From Glaciecola siphonariae (lineage in GTDB: Bacteria; Pseudomonadota; Gammaproteobacteria; Enterobacterales; Alteromonadaceae): 64,000 nt of DNA. The position numbers were made by a program, and so were the translations under genes. The notes under the pieces were generated by a model. The model made no database searches, was not told the DNA's origin, and saw nothing but the letters and a program-made list of their open reading frames with translations. This document shows, one piece after another, positions 26,024-34,332 of this stretch; the stretch's first letter is position 1, and the number at the start of each line of letters is the position of its first letter. The stretch spans positions 1,240,001-1,304,000 of the forward strand of contig NZ_JBHSGU010000002.1 in assembly GCF_042652645.1 (NCBI RefSeq), in the 5' to 3' direction.

Positions 26024-26779
26024 TTACTCCGTTACCACACTTGATGCGTTTTTCGTCGGCCTAGCTTCTAGCAAGCGTATGAGCTGGCTTGCGTCAACTA
26101 AAGCACACATTTTCTGTTTAATCATTCCAGCTAACCAAGGCCGTTTGGCGTCTTGGTCTCGCCATTTAATATCGTCGTGACTGAGTTCATGCGTATCTGC
26201 TAACTTTGAACAGGCCAGTACCCACGGCGTTTTTCCTAACTGTACAGCATAAGCATAGTTGAGCGAGTCGGCCAGCGCCTGAGTATACTTCTCGGGCATA
26301 ATCCAGCGGGCTGTATCTACACAATTATACTTTTGATCTAGCTTCACGAGCACGCCCATCAACCACTGCGCTTGCCCTGGCATAGGACTCAACCCAGAGT
26401 GCTTTGCACCCTTTGACGGATTAATTTCACTATCCAAAGCAATGATCCCGCCTAATTCAACCAACGGAATTGCTAAAGTTAAACCTGCTACTTCAAAAAA
26501 TAGCGCATGAAACCTCGGCGGCAGCTTTTGCTTTAACGGCATAAGCTCAAGCTTTGCTTCTCTGTTTACTGTTTCGACCGCAATCGCAATTTCTTTACTA
26601 TCAATCTCGTTTATTGCTGAATCGCTTGCCACTTCAGGACTTTCTTGCAAAAGTGCTTGGTTTGCGGTTTCTAGTAATCGAGCTGCGGCGGCGAGCTCAT
26701 CGCTTACCTTTGCCTCTTCCGTATGCGTAAGTGCCTGCAGGTAGCTTTGCATGGCCTGTTTCGCGCTTTCATGCGGCAT
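26024..26779 (-). CDS. parP: CheW-domain protein, likely ParP
   Basis: 251 residues: a variable, acidic N-terminal third (Glu/Ala-rich) and a CheW-like domain at about 95-245 (RFHALFFEVAGLTLAIPLVELGGI, WLMGVLVKLDQ, LADSLNYAYAVQLGKTPWVLACSKL, LAGMIKQKMCALVDASQLIRLL). In Vibrio, ParP has this layout and position; its CheW-like AIF domain ties ParC to CheA and keeps polar arrays in place. It overlaps parC by 11 bases. Named by synteny and architecture; function not shown here. Confidence 0.82.
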   Translation of the reverse strand: MPHESAKQAMQSYLQALTHTEEAKVSDELAAAARLLETANQALLQESPEVASDSAINEIDSKEIAIAVETVNREAKLELMPLKQKLPPRFHALFFEVAGLTLAIPLVELGGIIALDSEINPSKGAKHSGLSPMPGQAQWLMGVLVKLDQKYNCVDTARWIMPEKYTQALADSLNYAYAVQLGKTPWVLACSKLADTHELSHDDIKWRDQDAKRPWLAGMIKQKMCALVDASQLIRLLEARPTKNASSVVTE

Positions 26780-27539
26780 ATTTAAGTAGCTCGTTGGTTA
26801 GCTTATCGTAGGCAAACGCACCGCGACTGTCTTTCACTATCATGTTTATCGGCAACCCTTGCTGGCTGGCGTCTCTGAATTTGGTGTCTACCGGAATATA
26901 GCCGCGCCACATATGCGCCTTATAATTGTCTCGCATCTTCGTATATGAGGCCAAACAAGCATTCACGCGTCGGTCAAAAAGCGTCGCCACCACTAAAGTG
27001 AGCACCTCGTCTTGCAGCGTCGGTTTGAGCTGCTCTAAGGTTTGTAACATTCTGTCAAGACCCCTAAGCGCCAAGTATTCTGTTTGTGTTGGCACCACAA
27101 TGGCGTTGGCGGCCACTAAACCATTAACCATAAGCACCCCAAGCACCGGCGGACAATCAATTATGGCAATGTCAAACTGCGAGCCCAGTTGTTCCAAGGC
27201 TTTTTTAATAACAAGCCCTTTGCCTGGTGCGGTGCCAAAACGTTTGTCTAAGGTCGACAAGGCAATATGCGAGGGTAATAGGCCCACGTTTTTAATCTTA
27301 GTGGCCTGCAGCGCTTGTTTTATGTCAAAGGGCTCGCTGGGTGTTTGGCAAAACACGTCATATAAGCTACTTGTCAAATTCTCGGCGTCAAACCCTAAAT
27401 AGTAAGTAAGTGAGGCGTGAGGGTCTAAATCGAGCAATAAAACCTTATAGCCCTGCGCCGACAAGCTTCCAGCTATAGAAATAGTGCTGGTAGTTTTACC
27501 CACGCCACCTTTTTGATTAACAACTGTCCAAACTTTCAT
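26769..27539 (-). CDS. parC: ParA-family ATPase ParC (polar array positioning)
   Basis: 256 residues with the deviant Walker A KGGVGKTT at residues 10-17, Walker A' DLDPHAS and IIDCPPVLGVLMVNGL, i.e. a MinD/ParA ATPase. Located between cheA and parP as ParC is in Vibrio, where it recruits chemotaxis arrays to the cell pole; not the topoisomerase of the same symbol. Chromosome- or plasmid-type parB is absent nearby, which fits this reading. Preceded by a terminator, so probably a new transcript. Confidence 0.87.
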   Translation of the reverse strand: MKVWTVVNQKGGVGKTTSTISIAGSLSAQGYKVLLLDLDPHASLTYYLGFDAENLTSSLYDVFCQTPSEPFDIKQALQATKIKNVGLLPSHIALSTLDKRFGTAPGKGLVIKKALEQLGSQFDIAIIDCPPVLGVLMVNGLVAANAIVVPTQTEYLALRGLDRMLQTLEQLKPTLQDEVLTLVVATLFDRRVNACLASYTKMRDNYKAHMWRGYIPVDTKFRDASQQGLPINMIVKDSRGAFAYDKLTNELLKYAA

Positions 27540-27765
27540 CGATAATTAGCAGCACTTTGACATAAACAGAATCTGTGACATAAACAAAGCAAGAAGCATG
27601 CACAGATGTCGCAGCGCATCGCTAATAATTATCAGCCTTAGCCGGCAGTTGAAAACTCTAAGCTAGTAGCATCGGGCGGCTTTTGAGATAAAAAAATCGC
27701 GCTGTAGTGAGCGCGATTTTTAATTGTTGTCTGTAAAGGCTCACATGGCCTCTAACAACAGCTTA
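27540..27765. other. Gap between cheA and parC where cheB is usually found
   Basis: 226 bases. Contains the hairpin at 27692-27721 and no open frame resembling CheB. No CheB remnant could be recognised. Presumably also holds the parC promoter. Confidence 0.6.
27692..27721. terminator. Bidirectional terminator after cheA
   Basis: 12-bp perfect stem AAAAATCGCGCT/AGCGCGATTTTT with a 6-base loop (GTAGTG), 45 bases after the cheA stop. A run on one side and T run on the other make it work in both directions. It separates the cheA transcript from parC-parP-cheW. Confidence 0.9.
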
Positions 27766-30030
27766 TTATGCATAGCGTTTTAATAGATTTGGAATATCCA
27801 ATATCAGCGCAATGCCCCCATCAGATGTAATGGTCGCACCGGCCATACCTGCCGTTCCTTGCAGCAAAGCATCTAATGGTTTAATGACCACTTCTTCCTG
27901 ACCAATTAACGAGTCCACTACAAAGCCAATTTGCTGGGTGCCAATCTGCACTACCACTACGTGGCCTGCGGAACGGTCTTCAACTGGGCGCATGGGGTTG
28001 AGCCAGTCGTTCAAATAAAACAGCGGTATGGCTTTTGAGCGCACAATCATAGTCAACTGTCCGTCAACGGTGTTGGTGCGTTTTAAATCCATATTGATAA
28101 TTTCATTGACCGCGCCCAAAGGCAGCGCAAATGTTTGTTTGCCAACCACAATCATGAGCGTCGGCAAAATAGCTAGGGTAAGCGGTACTTTTATTTCAAG
28201 CGTCGTGCCTTTACCCAGCTCCGAGTTGATATTTACAGACCCGTTGAGCTGGTTAATTTTAGTCTTGACCACATCCATGCCAACACCACGACCAGAAATA
28301 TCACTGATCTCAGTTTTGGTTGAAAAGCCCGGTGCAAATATTAAGTTGAATGCTTCTACATCCGACATTCTTGCTGCAGAGTCAGCATCTAACACACCAC
28401 GACTTATGGCAATTTCTTTTAGCTTTTCTGCGTCCATGCCCTTGCCGTCATCGGCAATGGTCAACAAAATATGATCGCCCTCTTGCGACGCGGCTAGGCG
28501 CACGGTACCCATTCTGGGCTTACCTGAGGCCTCGCGATCTGCCGGCATTTCGATGCCGTGATCTACAGAGTTTCTTACCAAATGCACGAGTGGGTCGGCC
28601 AAAGCCTCCACGAGGTTTTTATCTAAATCGGTCTCTTCACCTTCAAGAACCAATGTAATTTCTTTTTTCAAAGTCCGTGCTAAGTCGCGCACAACTCGCG
28701 GGAAGCGGCCAAATACCTTTTTAATAGGCTGCATGCGAGTTTTCATTACCGCGCCCTGCAAATCGCCCGTTACTACATCTAAATTTGCGATGGCTTTCGA
28801 CATGCTTTCATCAGCATTATTAATACCAAGGCTCAACAATCGGTTTCGCACCAATACGAGCTCACCCACCATATTCATAATTTGGTCGAGACGTTTGGTA
28901 TCAACACGCACAGTAGTTTCGGCTTGCGGTGCGGCAGGTTTATCTGATTTTTTAGCCGGCGCTTTTGCCGCTGCTGGCGCTTTAGCAGCCGCGCTTGGTG
29001 CAGGTGCTGCAGGTTTCTCGCTTGCTTTATTACTAGGTTCAGCGCTTGCGCTTTCGCCGGTTTTTTCGGCCGGGTTTGCACTGGGCGTTTGCGCCGCCGG
29101 TTTACTTTCGGTATCCGCTTTAGTGGGCGCATTGGCGCTAGCTGAATCAGCCTCGCCTGCTTTGCTTACTGAGGCAATGGGTGACTTACCTGACCCGTGT
29201 AAATCGTCAAGTAGTGCTTCAAATTCTTCGTCAGTGATTTCATCATCGTTGCCCGATGAGGCTTTTTCATCAGGTGCGGCTTGTACTTCGGCCGCTGGAG
29301 TAGCTTTAAAGCTTCCTTTACCGTGCAGGTCGTCTAAAAGCGCCTCAAATTCGTCGTCGCTAATATCACCGTCGCTGCTATCAGCAGTATCAACACTTGG
29401 TTCGTCTGTTTTTGCCGGTGCAGGTGCACTGGGCGAACCGCCATGAAGCTCATCGAGTAAGGCTTCAAATTCGTCTTCGGTAATCTCATCAATACCGTCG
29501 CCGCCGCTCGCCGCGGGCTTATCTACCACTGGCGCATCATTGCTGACTTCAACCGGCGTAGGTTCTGGTTCAACTGGGGCAGCGGCTTGGGCTTGTTCGG
29601 CAGGCTGGGCGTCAGTATCAAATATTTTTTCGTCGGGAGTTTCAGGCGCACTCAACTTATGTAGCAAGTCGATTAAGTGAGCAGGTGCAGGCGTGAGAGG
29701 TTCACGCGCTTTGACTTGCTCAAACATCTCAACTACCACGTCGGTTGCTTGCAAGATAACATCCATTAATTCGGGGGTTAACGTGCGTTGGCCATTGCGC
29801 ATTACGTCAAACACGTTTTCAGCGCCGTGACAAATGTCGACTAGCTCGCCAAGAGACAAGAAACCTGCACCGCCTTTTACCGTGTGATAGCCACGGAATA
29901 TAGCGTTCAGTAAATCTGAATCCTCTGGATTATTTTCTAAATCTACGAGCTGCTCTTGCAATTGTTCTAAGATTTCTCCGGCTTCCACCAGAAAGTCTTG
30001 CAAGATATCCTCGTCAACTTCAAACGACAT
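27766..30030 (-). CDS. cheA: Chemotaxis histidine kinase CheA
   Basis: 754 residues. HPt domain 1-105 with phospho-acceptor H49 (GYHTVKGGAGF); a long low-complexity linker to about 365 that holds three near-identical acidic motifs (181-197, 221-237, 263-279); dimerisation P3 (RLDQIMNMVGELVLVRNRLL); ATP-binding P4 with N box (HLVRNSVDHGIE), G1 (DDGKGMD) and GRGVGMDVV; CheW-like P5 to the end. A typical CheY-binding P2 domain is not evident. Transfers phosphate to CheY. Follows cheZ by 12 bases and is closed by a terminator. Confidence 0.97.
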   Translation of the reverse strand: MSFEVDEDILQDFLVEAGEILEQLQEQLVDLENNPEDSDLLNAIFRGYHTVKGGAGFLSLGELVDICHGAENVFDVMRNGQRTLTPELMDVILQATDVVVEMFEQVKAREPLTPAPAHLIDLLHKLSAPETPDEKIFDTDAQPAEQAQAAAPVEPEPTPVEVSNDAPVVDKPAASGGDGIDEITEDEFEALLDELHGGSPSAPAPAKTDEPSVDTADSSDGDISDDEFEALLDDLHGKGSFKATPAAEVQAAPDEKASSGNDDEITDEEFEALLDDLHGSGKSPIASVSKAGEADSASANAPTKADTESKPAAQTPSANPAEKTGESASAEPSNKASEKPAAPAPSAAAKAPAAAKAPAKKSDKPAAPQAETTVRVDTKRLDQIMNMVGELVLVRNRLLSLGINNADESMSKAIANLDVVTGDLQGAVMKTRMQPIKKVFGRFPRVVRDLARTLKKEITLVLEGEETDLDKNLVEALADPLVHLVRNSVDHGIEMPADREASGKPRMGTVRLAASQEGDHILLTIADDGKGMDAEKLKEIAISRGVLDADSAARMSDVEAFNLIFAPGFSTKTEISDISGRGVGMDVVKTKINQLNGSVNINSELGKGTTLEIKVPLTLAILPTLMIVVGKQTFALPLGAVNEIINMDLKRTNTVDGQLTMIVRSKAIPLFYLNDWLNPMRPVEDRSAGHVVVVQIGTQQIGFVVDSLIGQEEVVIKPLDALLQGTAGMAGATITSDGGIALILDIPNLLKRYA
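29194..29490 (-). repeat. Three acidic 17-residue repeats in the CheA linker
   Basis: Repeats at CheA residues 181-197, 221-237 and 263-279, spaced 40 and 42 residues apart, with the shared pattern D-E/D-I-T/S-x-D/E-E-F-E-A-L-L-D-D/E-L-H-G. They sit in Ala/Pro/Ser-rich filler. The position matches the region of Vibrio CheA (localisation and inheritance domain) that binds ParP; equating the motif with that domain is inference. Confidence 0.85.
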
Positions 30031-30042
30031 TCGTTTGCTCCC

Positions 30043-30816
30043 CTAAAAACCTAAGCTAGACAGTAAATCGTCAACATCATCTTGGCTTTGTGCCACGTCG
30101 TCGCGATTAGCTGCATCAATAATTGGCCCTTCGGCTTTAACTTTATCGTCAGATTTCTCAGAAGGTTGAGCGCTAACTTTTTCAACACCCTTTTCGTGGC
30201 GCTCTTTTTTAGCTTCTTCTTCGCTGAATGCTGACAACATATCAACTAAGGACTCTTCCACGTCTTTTACCAGCTCAATAACTCGTCGTATAACTTGGCC
30301 GGTGAGGTCTTGATACCCCTGTGCCATGAGCACTTCGGTGAGCATAGAATTTAATGTGGCAGAATCTTCATGGGCATCGCTTAGTAATTTATCTAAATCT
30401 AAACACAGGCTTTTAAATTCGCCGAGTTCAATTTGGCGCGACATTAGCTTCTTCCATTCAGGCAGAACGCTCGATAAGCGGCCGTTGAGTGCTTCTGCTA
30501 TTGGCATGCTGCGTTCAACAGCGTCCATGGTAGAGTTTGCCGCTTTTTCTGTTTCTTCAATCACGTACTCTAGCCGTGAGCGAGCGTCAGGAATTTGCAG
30601 CTTGGTCAAACTTGAAATGCGTTCATCGAGCTGAAAGTTGCTCAACGAATCGTGTAGTTGGCGTGTTAATTTACCCACCTCTGAGAATAATTCCGTAGAT
30701 TCTCTTAGGGTAATGCTGTGCACAATATTATTGGCAGATTCAATCTCGTCTGACTCTAAGTGTGCAACTAGCGCTTTCGCTTCTTCTAGCGAAATGAGCG
30801 ATGCTTCATTCGTCAT
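30043..30816 (-). CDS. cheZ: Chemotaxis phosphatase CheZ
   Basis: Dephosphorylates CheY-P. 257 residues: long helical hairpin in the middle (about 60-180), with MAQGYQDLTGQVIRRVIELV holding the catalytic Gln and Asp of CheZ, an acidic linker and the C-terminal CheY-binding peptide SQDDVDDLLSSLGF. Between cheY and cheA as in vibrios and pseudomonads; 26 bases after cheY. Confidence 0.96.
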   Translation of the reverse strand: MTNEASLISLEEAKALVAHLESDEIESANNIVHSITLRESTELFSEVGKLTRQLHDSLSNFQLDERISSLTKLQIPDARSRLEYVIEETEKAANSTMDAVERSMPIAEALNGRLSSVLPEWKKLMSRQIELGEFKSLCLDLDKLLSDAHEDSATLNSMLTEVLMAQGYQDLTGQVIRRVIELVKDVEESLVDMLSAFSEEEAKKERHEKGVEKVSAQPSEKSDDKVKAEGPIIDAANRDDVAQSQDDVDDLLSSLGF

Positions 30817-30841
30817 AGGACGTCACCTCTTTAAGCGATTG

Positions 30842-31225
30842 TTAGCCTAGACGTTCGAAGATTTTGTCCAACTTCTCTTTTAGCGTGGCTGCAGTAAAGG
30901 GCTTAACAACATAGCCGTTTACACCCGCTTGCGCGGCCGCAACGATTTGCTCTTTTTTCGCTTCAGCAGTCACCATCAAAACCGGTAGATGCTTCAACTT
31001 ATCGTCTTTACGAATCGCTCTGAGCAAGTCAATACCCTGCATGCCCGGCATATTCCAGTCGGTCACGACAAAGTCGAAATCGCCCTGATTCAGCATAGGC
31101 AAAGCCGTATTACCGTCATCCGCTTCTTGAACATTAGTAAAGCCTAAGTCTTTCAGCAGGTTTTTAATGATGCGCCGCATTGTTGAAAAATCATCAACAA
31201 CAAGGATTTTCATATTCTTATCCAA
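30842..31225 (-). CDS. cheY: Chemotaxis response regulator CheY
   Basis: 127-residue single receiver domain that binds the flagellar switch when phosphorylated. Acidic pair D11/D12, phospho-acceptor D56 (VVTDWNMPG), T in VTAEAKK and K in VVKPFT are all present. I choose the TTG at 31225 (product MDKNMKILVVDD) because GGAGG lies 5 bases upstream; the ATG four codons later is too far from it, and the open frame upstream to 31252 covers the ribosome site. Confidence 0.95.
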   Translation of the reverse strand: MDKNMKILVVDDFSTMRRIIKNLLKDLGFTNVQEADDGNTALPMLNQGDFDFVVTDWNMPGMQGIDLLRAIRKDDKLKHLPVLMVTAEAKKEQIVAAAQAGVNGYVVKPFTAATLKEKLDKIFERLG

Positions 31226-31296
31226 AACTACCTCCGCAATGGAACATTTCATTTAATCTATTTAAATAGTCTTACTTTCACAAACACGCTGCTGTG

Positions 31297-32025
31297 TTAT
31301 TGAACGGTACGCCAAGACTGCATTTTTGCTTTAAGTTTTAACATTGCCTGACTATGTATTTGACTCACCCGAGATTCACTCACCTCAAGCACTTCGCCAA
31401 TTTCACGCAGGTTTAACTCTTCATCGTAATACAAAGACAGCACAATCGCTTCACGCTCTGGTAATGTTGTTATCGCCCGAGCTAGCGCTTTCTGAAATGA
31501 TCCTTGCATCATTTCTTCAAAAGGTTTGTCGGCGCCTTTGTTTTCTTCGTTGGTGAGCACGTCTTCACTCACGCCTAAATCCTCAATACCCACCAATTTT
31601 CCGGCATTTACTTCATTGAGCATTTGGTGATATTCCTGCACCGACACATTCATAATTTCTGCGACTTCGGTATCTCTGGCATCTCGGCCGGTCTCGCGTT
31701 CAACTAAGTTAATTGCCTCAGTAATCGCTCGAGAGTTTTTATGCACCGACCTAGGTGTCCAGTCGCCTTTGCGAATTTCATCAAGCATCGCTCCGCGTAT
31801 ACGTATACCGGCAAATGTCTCGAAACTGGCTCCCTTGGAGCCGTCAAAATTGCGCGCGGCCTCAAGTAAGCCTATCATGCCAGACTGGATCAGATCGTCG
31901 ATTAACACGCTTGCCGGAAGCCTTGCCATCAGGTGATGCGCAATGCGTTTCACCAGAGGAGCATGGCGCTCAACCAATTGGTTTTTGTCTACTTGCTGTT
32001 GATATACTGTCACTTTATTACTCAC
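31297..32025 (-). CDS. fliA: Flagellar sigma factor 28
   Basis: Sigma factor for late flagellar and chemotaxis genes. 242 residues with region 2 (YAPLVKRIAHHLMARLP-like start, DDLIQSGMIGLLEAARNFD, FETFAGIRIRGAMLDEIR), region 3 (RSVHKNSRAITEAINLVE) and region 4 (LPEREAIVLSLYYDEELNLREIGEVL, ESRVSQIHSQAMLKL). Follows flhG by 9 bases. The anti-sigma gene flgM is not in the window. Confidence 0.97.
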   Translation of the reverse strand: MSNKVTVYQQQVDKNQLVERHAPLVKRIAHHLMARLPASVLIDDLIQSGMIGLLEAARNFDGSKGASFETFAGIRIRGAMLDEIRKGDWTPRSVHKNSRAITEAINLVERETGRDARDTEVAEIMNVSVQEYHQMLNEVNAGKLVGIEDLGVSEDVLTNEENKGADKPFEEMMQGSFQKALARAITTLPEREAIVLSLYYDEELNLREIGEVLEVSESRVSQIHSQAMLKLKAKMQSWRTVQ

Positions 32026-32034
32026 TTTAATTAC

Positions 32035-32886
32035 CTACTCATGCAAGGACACGAGATTTTCAATGAAAAACTCAAGGTGTCCGCCTGCTTGCGTCGGAAT
32101 GGGCCATGTCGACGTGCGTTCAGCCAATTTCGCAATGGCTTTAGCGGCTGGCGACCCAGGAAAAGCATCCACAATCGCGGTTTGCTTTCGTATTGCTTTT
32201 CTTACGTTTTCATCAAAGGGGATAATACTTACCAACTCAAGAGCGACATCTAAAAATCTGCCCGTAACCTTTGATAGTTTACTAAAGAGCTCACGTCCTT
32301 CCCGCTCAGAGCGCACCATATTGGCAACGACCTTGAACTTAAATACTCCGTGCTCTCGATTCAAAATTTTAATTAGCGCATAGGCATCAGTAAGCGAGGT
32401 CGGTTCGTCGCATACCACAATGATGACGTCTTGGGCAGCTCGCGAAAAGCTCACTACCATGTCAGATATGCCTGCCGCGGTATCTACCAACATCATATCG
32501 ATGGGTGTTTGCAGCTCACTAAATGCTCGAATTAAGCCTGCATGTTCGTGTGTGCCTAGCTCCGCCATCGACTTGCTGCCTGAGGTCGCGGGCGCAATCT
32601 TCATGCCGTAGGGGCCTGTGACGAGCACTTCATCTAAGGTGCATTCACCTGAGAGTACATGCGATAAGTTTCTTTCAACGCGCAAACCGAGCATGACATC
32701 CACATTCGCCAAGCCGAGGTCGGCATCTAGCACCATCACTCGCTGGCCTTGTTTAGCCGCTGACACAGCAAGGTTGAGCGTTAAGTTAGTCTTACCCACT
32801 CCGCCTTTGCCGCCGGTTACAGCGATTACTTTAATTTGTTTAGTCTGATTCATGGTTCTCAGGCTGCTTGCTTGGTCGATTATCAT
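32035..32886 (-). CDS. flhG: Flagellar number regulator FlhG (FleN), MinD-like ATPase
   Basis: Limits flagellar number by antagonising the master activator FlrA/FleQ. 283 residues with deviant Walker A (GGKGGVGKTN near residue 25), DADLGLANVDVMLG and DTAAGISDMV. A C-terminal amphipathic segment is usual for membrane binding. Its ATG overlaps the flhF stop by 4 bases. An internal ATG (codon 12) is also possible as start. Confidence 0.96.
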   Translation of the reverse strand: MIIDQASSLRTMNQTKQIKVIAVTGGKGGVGKTNLTLNLAVSAAKQGQRVMVLDADLGLANVDVMLGLRVERNLSHVLSGECTLDEVLVTGPYGMKIAPATSGSKSMAELGTHEHAGLIRAFSELQTPIDMMLVDTAAGISDMVVSFSRAAQDVIIVVCDEPTSLTDAYALIKILNREHGVFKFKVVANMVRSEREGRELFSKLSKVTGRFLDVALELVSIIPFDENVRKAIRKQTAIVDAFPGSPAAKAIAKLAERTSTWPIPTQAGGHLEFFIENLVSLHE

Positions 32887-34283
32887 AGGCCACCAGCGTT
32901 AACGGCAGGCTCCTGACCTTGCATAGGCAAGCCATACTTTTTATAAAGCTTGGCGGCTACAAGGGTCAAATTAGCGGAATCTGCAAGTTTGATATCTTCT
33001 GGCACGCGCTGGCCGTCGGTCACATAACTAAGTGATAAATCATTCTCAATGACGACGCTAAGCGCTTCACCAAGGCTGTAGCATTCGTCGAGTTTGGTAA
33101 AAATACAGCCTTGAATATCGGTACTGTGATAGGCTTTTACGGTTTGATTTAGCACTTGATATTGAGCGCCTGCTGGCAATACCAGATATTTGCGAATATT
33201 CACAGACAAGCCTGTTTCATATTCGTTAAGTTGTTCGATTAAACGTGCATCACGCTGGCTGAAGCCGGCAGTGTCAATAAGCACGAGTTTTTTGTTGCGC
33301 ATTTGATAAAGCAGTTGATTAAGCTCTTCTGCGCTTTGCGCTTTTTTGACGCTACAGCCAATTATTCGGCCATACGTTGCAAGTTGCTCAAATGCAGCGA
33401 TACGGTAGGTATCGATGGTCACCATAGCGACTTGGTCAGCGCCATATTTTTGCGCATACTTTGCGGCAAGCTTTGCTAAGGTTGTCGTCTTACCCGTGCC
33501 AGTTGGGCCAACGAGTGCCACTACACCAGATTGATTTAGGATGTCGTTTCCACCTACATGAAGGCGATTAGAAAGCAGGTTTAGTAAATATTTCCAGCCT
33601 TGCTTTTCGTCTACATTGTGCGGCAGAAAATCAATAAACTGACGGGCAAGTTTGCTGCCCAAACCCATCCCAAGCAATTGTTCATGTAAATAGTGATGAG
33701 TGGGGTTATGACGCTTTTTACGTTCGTCAGCAAGCTCCGACACTTGAAACTTTAATACGTTTTTAATCGATTCCAGCTCTGCTCTAATGGTATCCATTTG
33801 ATCAGGTTCAAGCACGCTGGGCGGCGGTGTTAAGCTGGCCGCTTGAGAGTTCTCTAAAGCAATATCGTCACTCATCGATTCCACAAAAGCGGGCGAACGA
33901 ACCATAGATTCATCGGCTCTTTGCGCTTCACGCTGCTGTAGCACTTGCGCTTGTTTTGAATCACTGGCTTTATGGTAATTTTGAGCGCTTGCGCCCTGCT
34001 GGCTATGTTGCTTTTCATGCTGTTTAGCGAGTAAGGCCTGCAAAGAATCGGGAATGTCGTCGCCTATGACCTCGCTCAAGCTAGGCGTGGGTTTGTGCAA
34101 CTGGCCTTTAGGTGAGGTTTGTGCAGAAGCGGTGTTATTAGGAGCTGGGTCTACCGCAGCAACTAGCTCAACACCACCAGATACCTTCTTATTAGACATA
34201 ATAACCGCTTCGCCACCTAGCTCGTCTTTAACTTGCTTGAGAGCTTCGCGCATATCTTTGCCAAAAAAACGTCTAATCTTCAT
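32883..34283 (-). CDS. flhF: Flagellar biosynthesis GTPase FlhF
   Basis: SRP-family GTPase that places the flagellum at the cell pole. 466 residues: N-terminal RRFFGKDMREALKQVKDELG, a variable Gln/Ser-rich B domain, then N and G domains with GPTGTGKTTTLAKLAAKYA (P loop), DTYRIAAFEQL, DTAGFSQRD and FTKLDECYSLGEAL. Together with FlhG it fits a polar flagellum. 49 bases after flhA. Confidence 0.97.
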   Translation of the reverse strand: MKIRRFFGKDMREALKQVKDELGGEAVIMSNKKVSGGVELVAAVDPAPNNTASAQTSPKGQLHKPTPSLSEVIGDDIPDSLQALLAKQHEKQHSQQGASAQNYHKASDSKQAQVLQQREAQRADESMVRSPAFVESMSDDIALENSQAASLTPPPSVLEPDQMDTIRAELESIKNVLKFQVSELADERKKRHNPTHHYLHEQLLGMGLGSKLARQFIDFLPHNVDEKQGWKYLLNLLSNRLHVGGNDILNQSGVVALVGPTGTGKTTTLAKLAAKYAQKYGADQVAMVTIDTYRIAAFEQLATYGRIIGCSVKKAQSAEELNQLLYQMRNKKLVLIDTAGFSQRDARLIEQLNEYETGLSVNIRKYLVLPAGAQYQVLNQTVKAYHSTDIQGCIFTKLDECYSLGEALSVVIENDLSLSYVTDGQRVPEDIKLADSANLTLVAAKLYKKYGLPMQGQEPAVNAGGL

Positions 34284-34332
34284 ACATTCCTCATTAATAT
34301 TTTAGGCTCTTTCGTGTTGAGCACGTGTCAGT

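Noticed and set aside
26769..27539. Plasmid or chromosome partition ParA
   Set aside because: No parB or parS nearby and the position between cheA and a CheW-domain gene fits the chemotaxis ParC.
28733..29446. 237-codon plus-strand ORF antisense to cheA
   Set aside because: Ala/Ser/Leu-rich shadow of the repetitive CheA linker; no ribosome site or recognisable domain.
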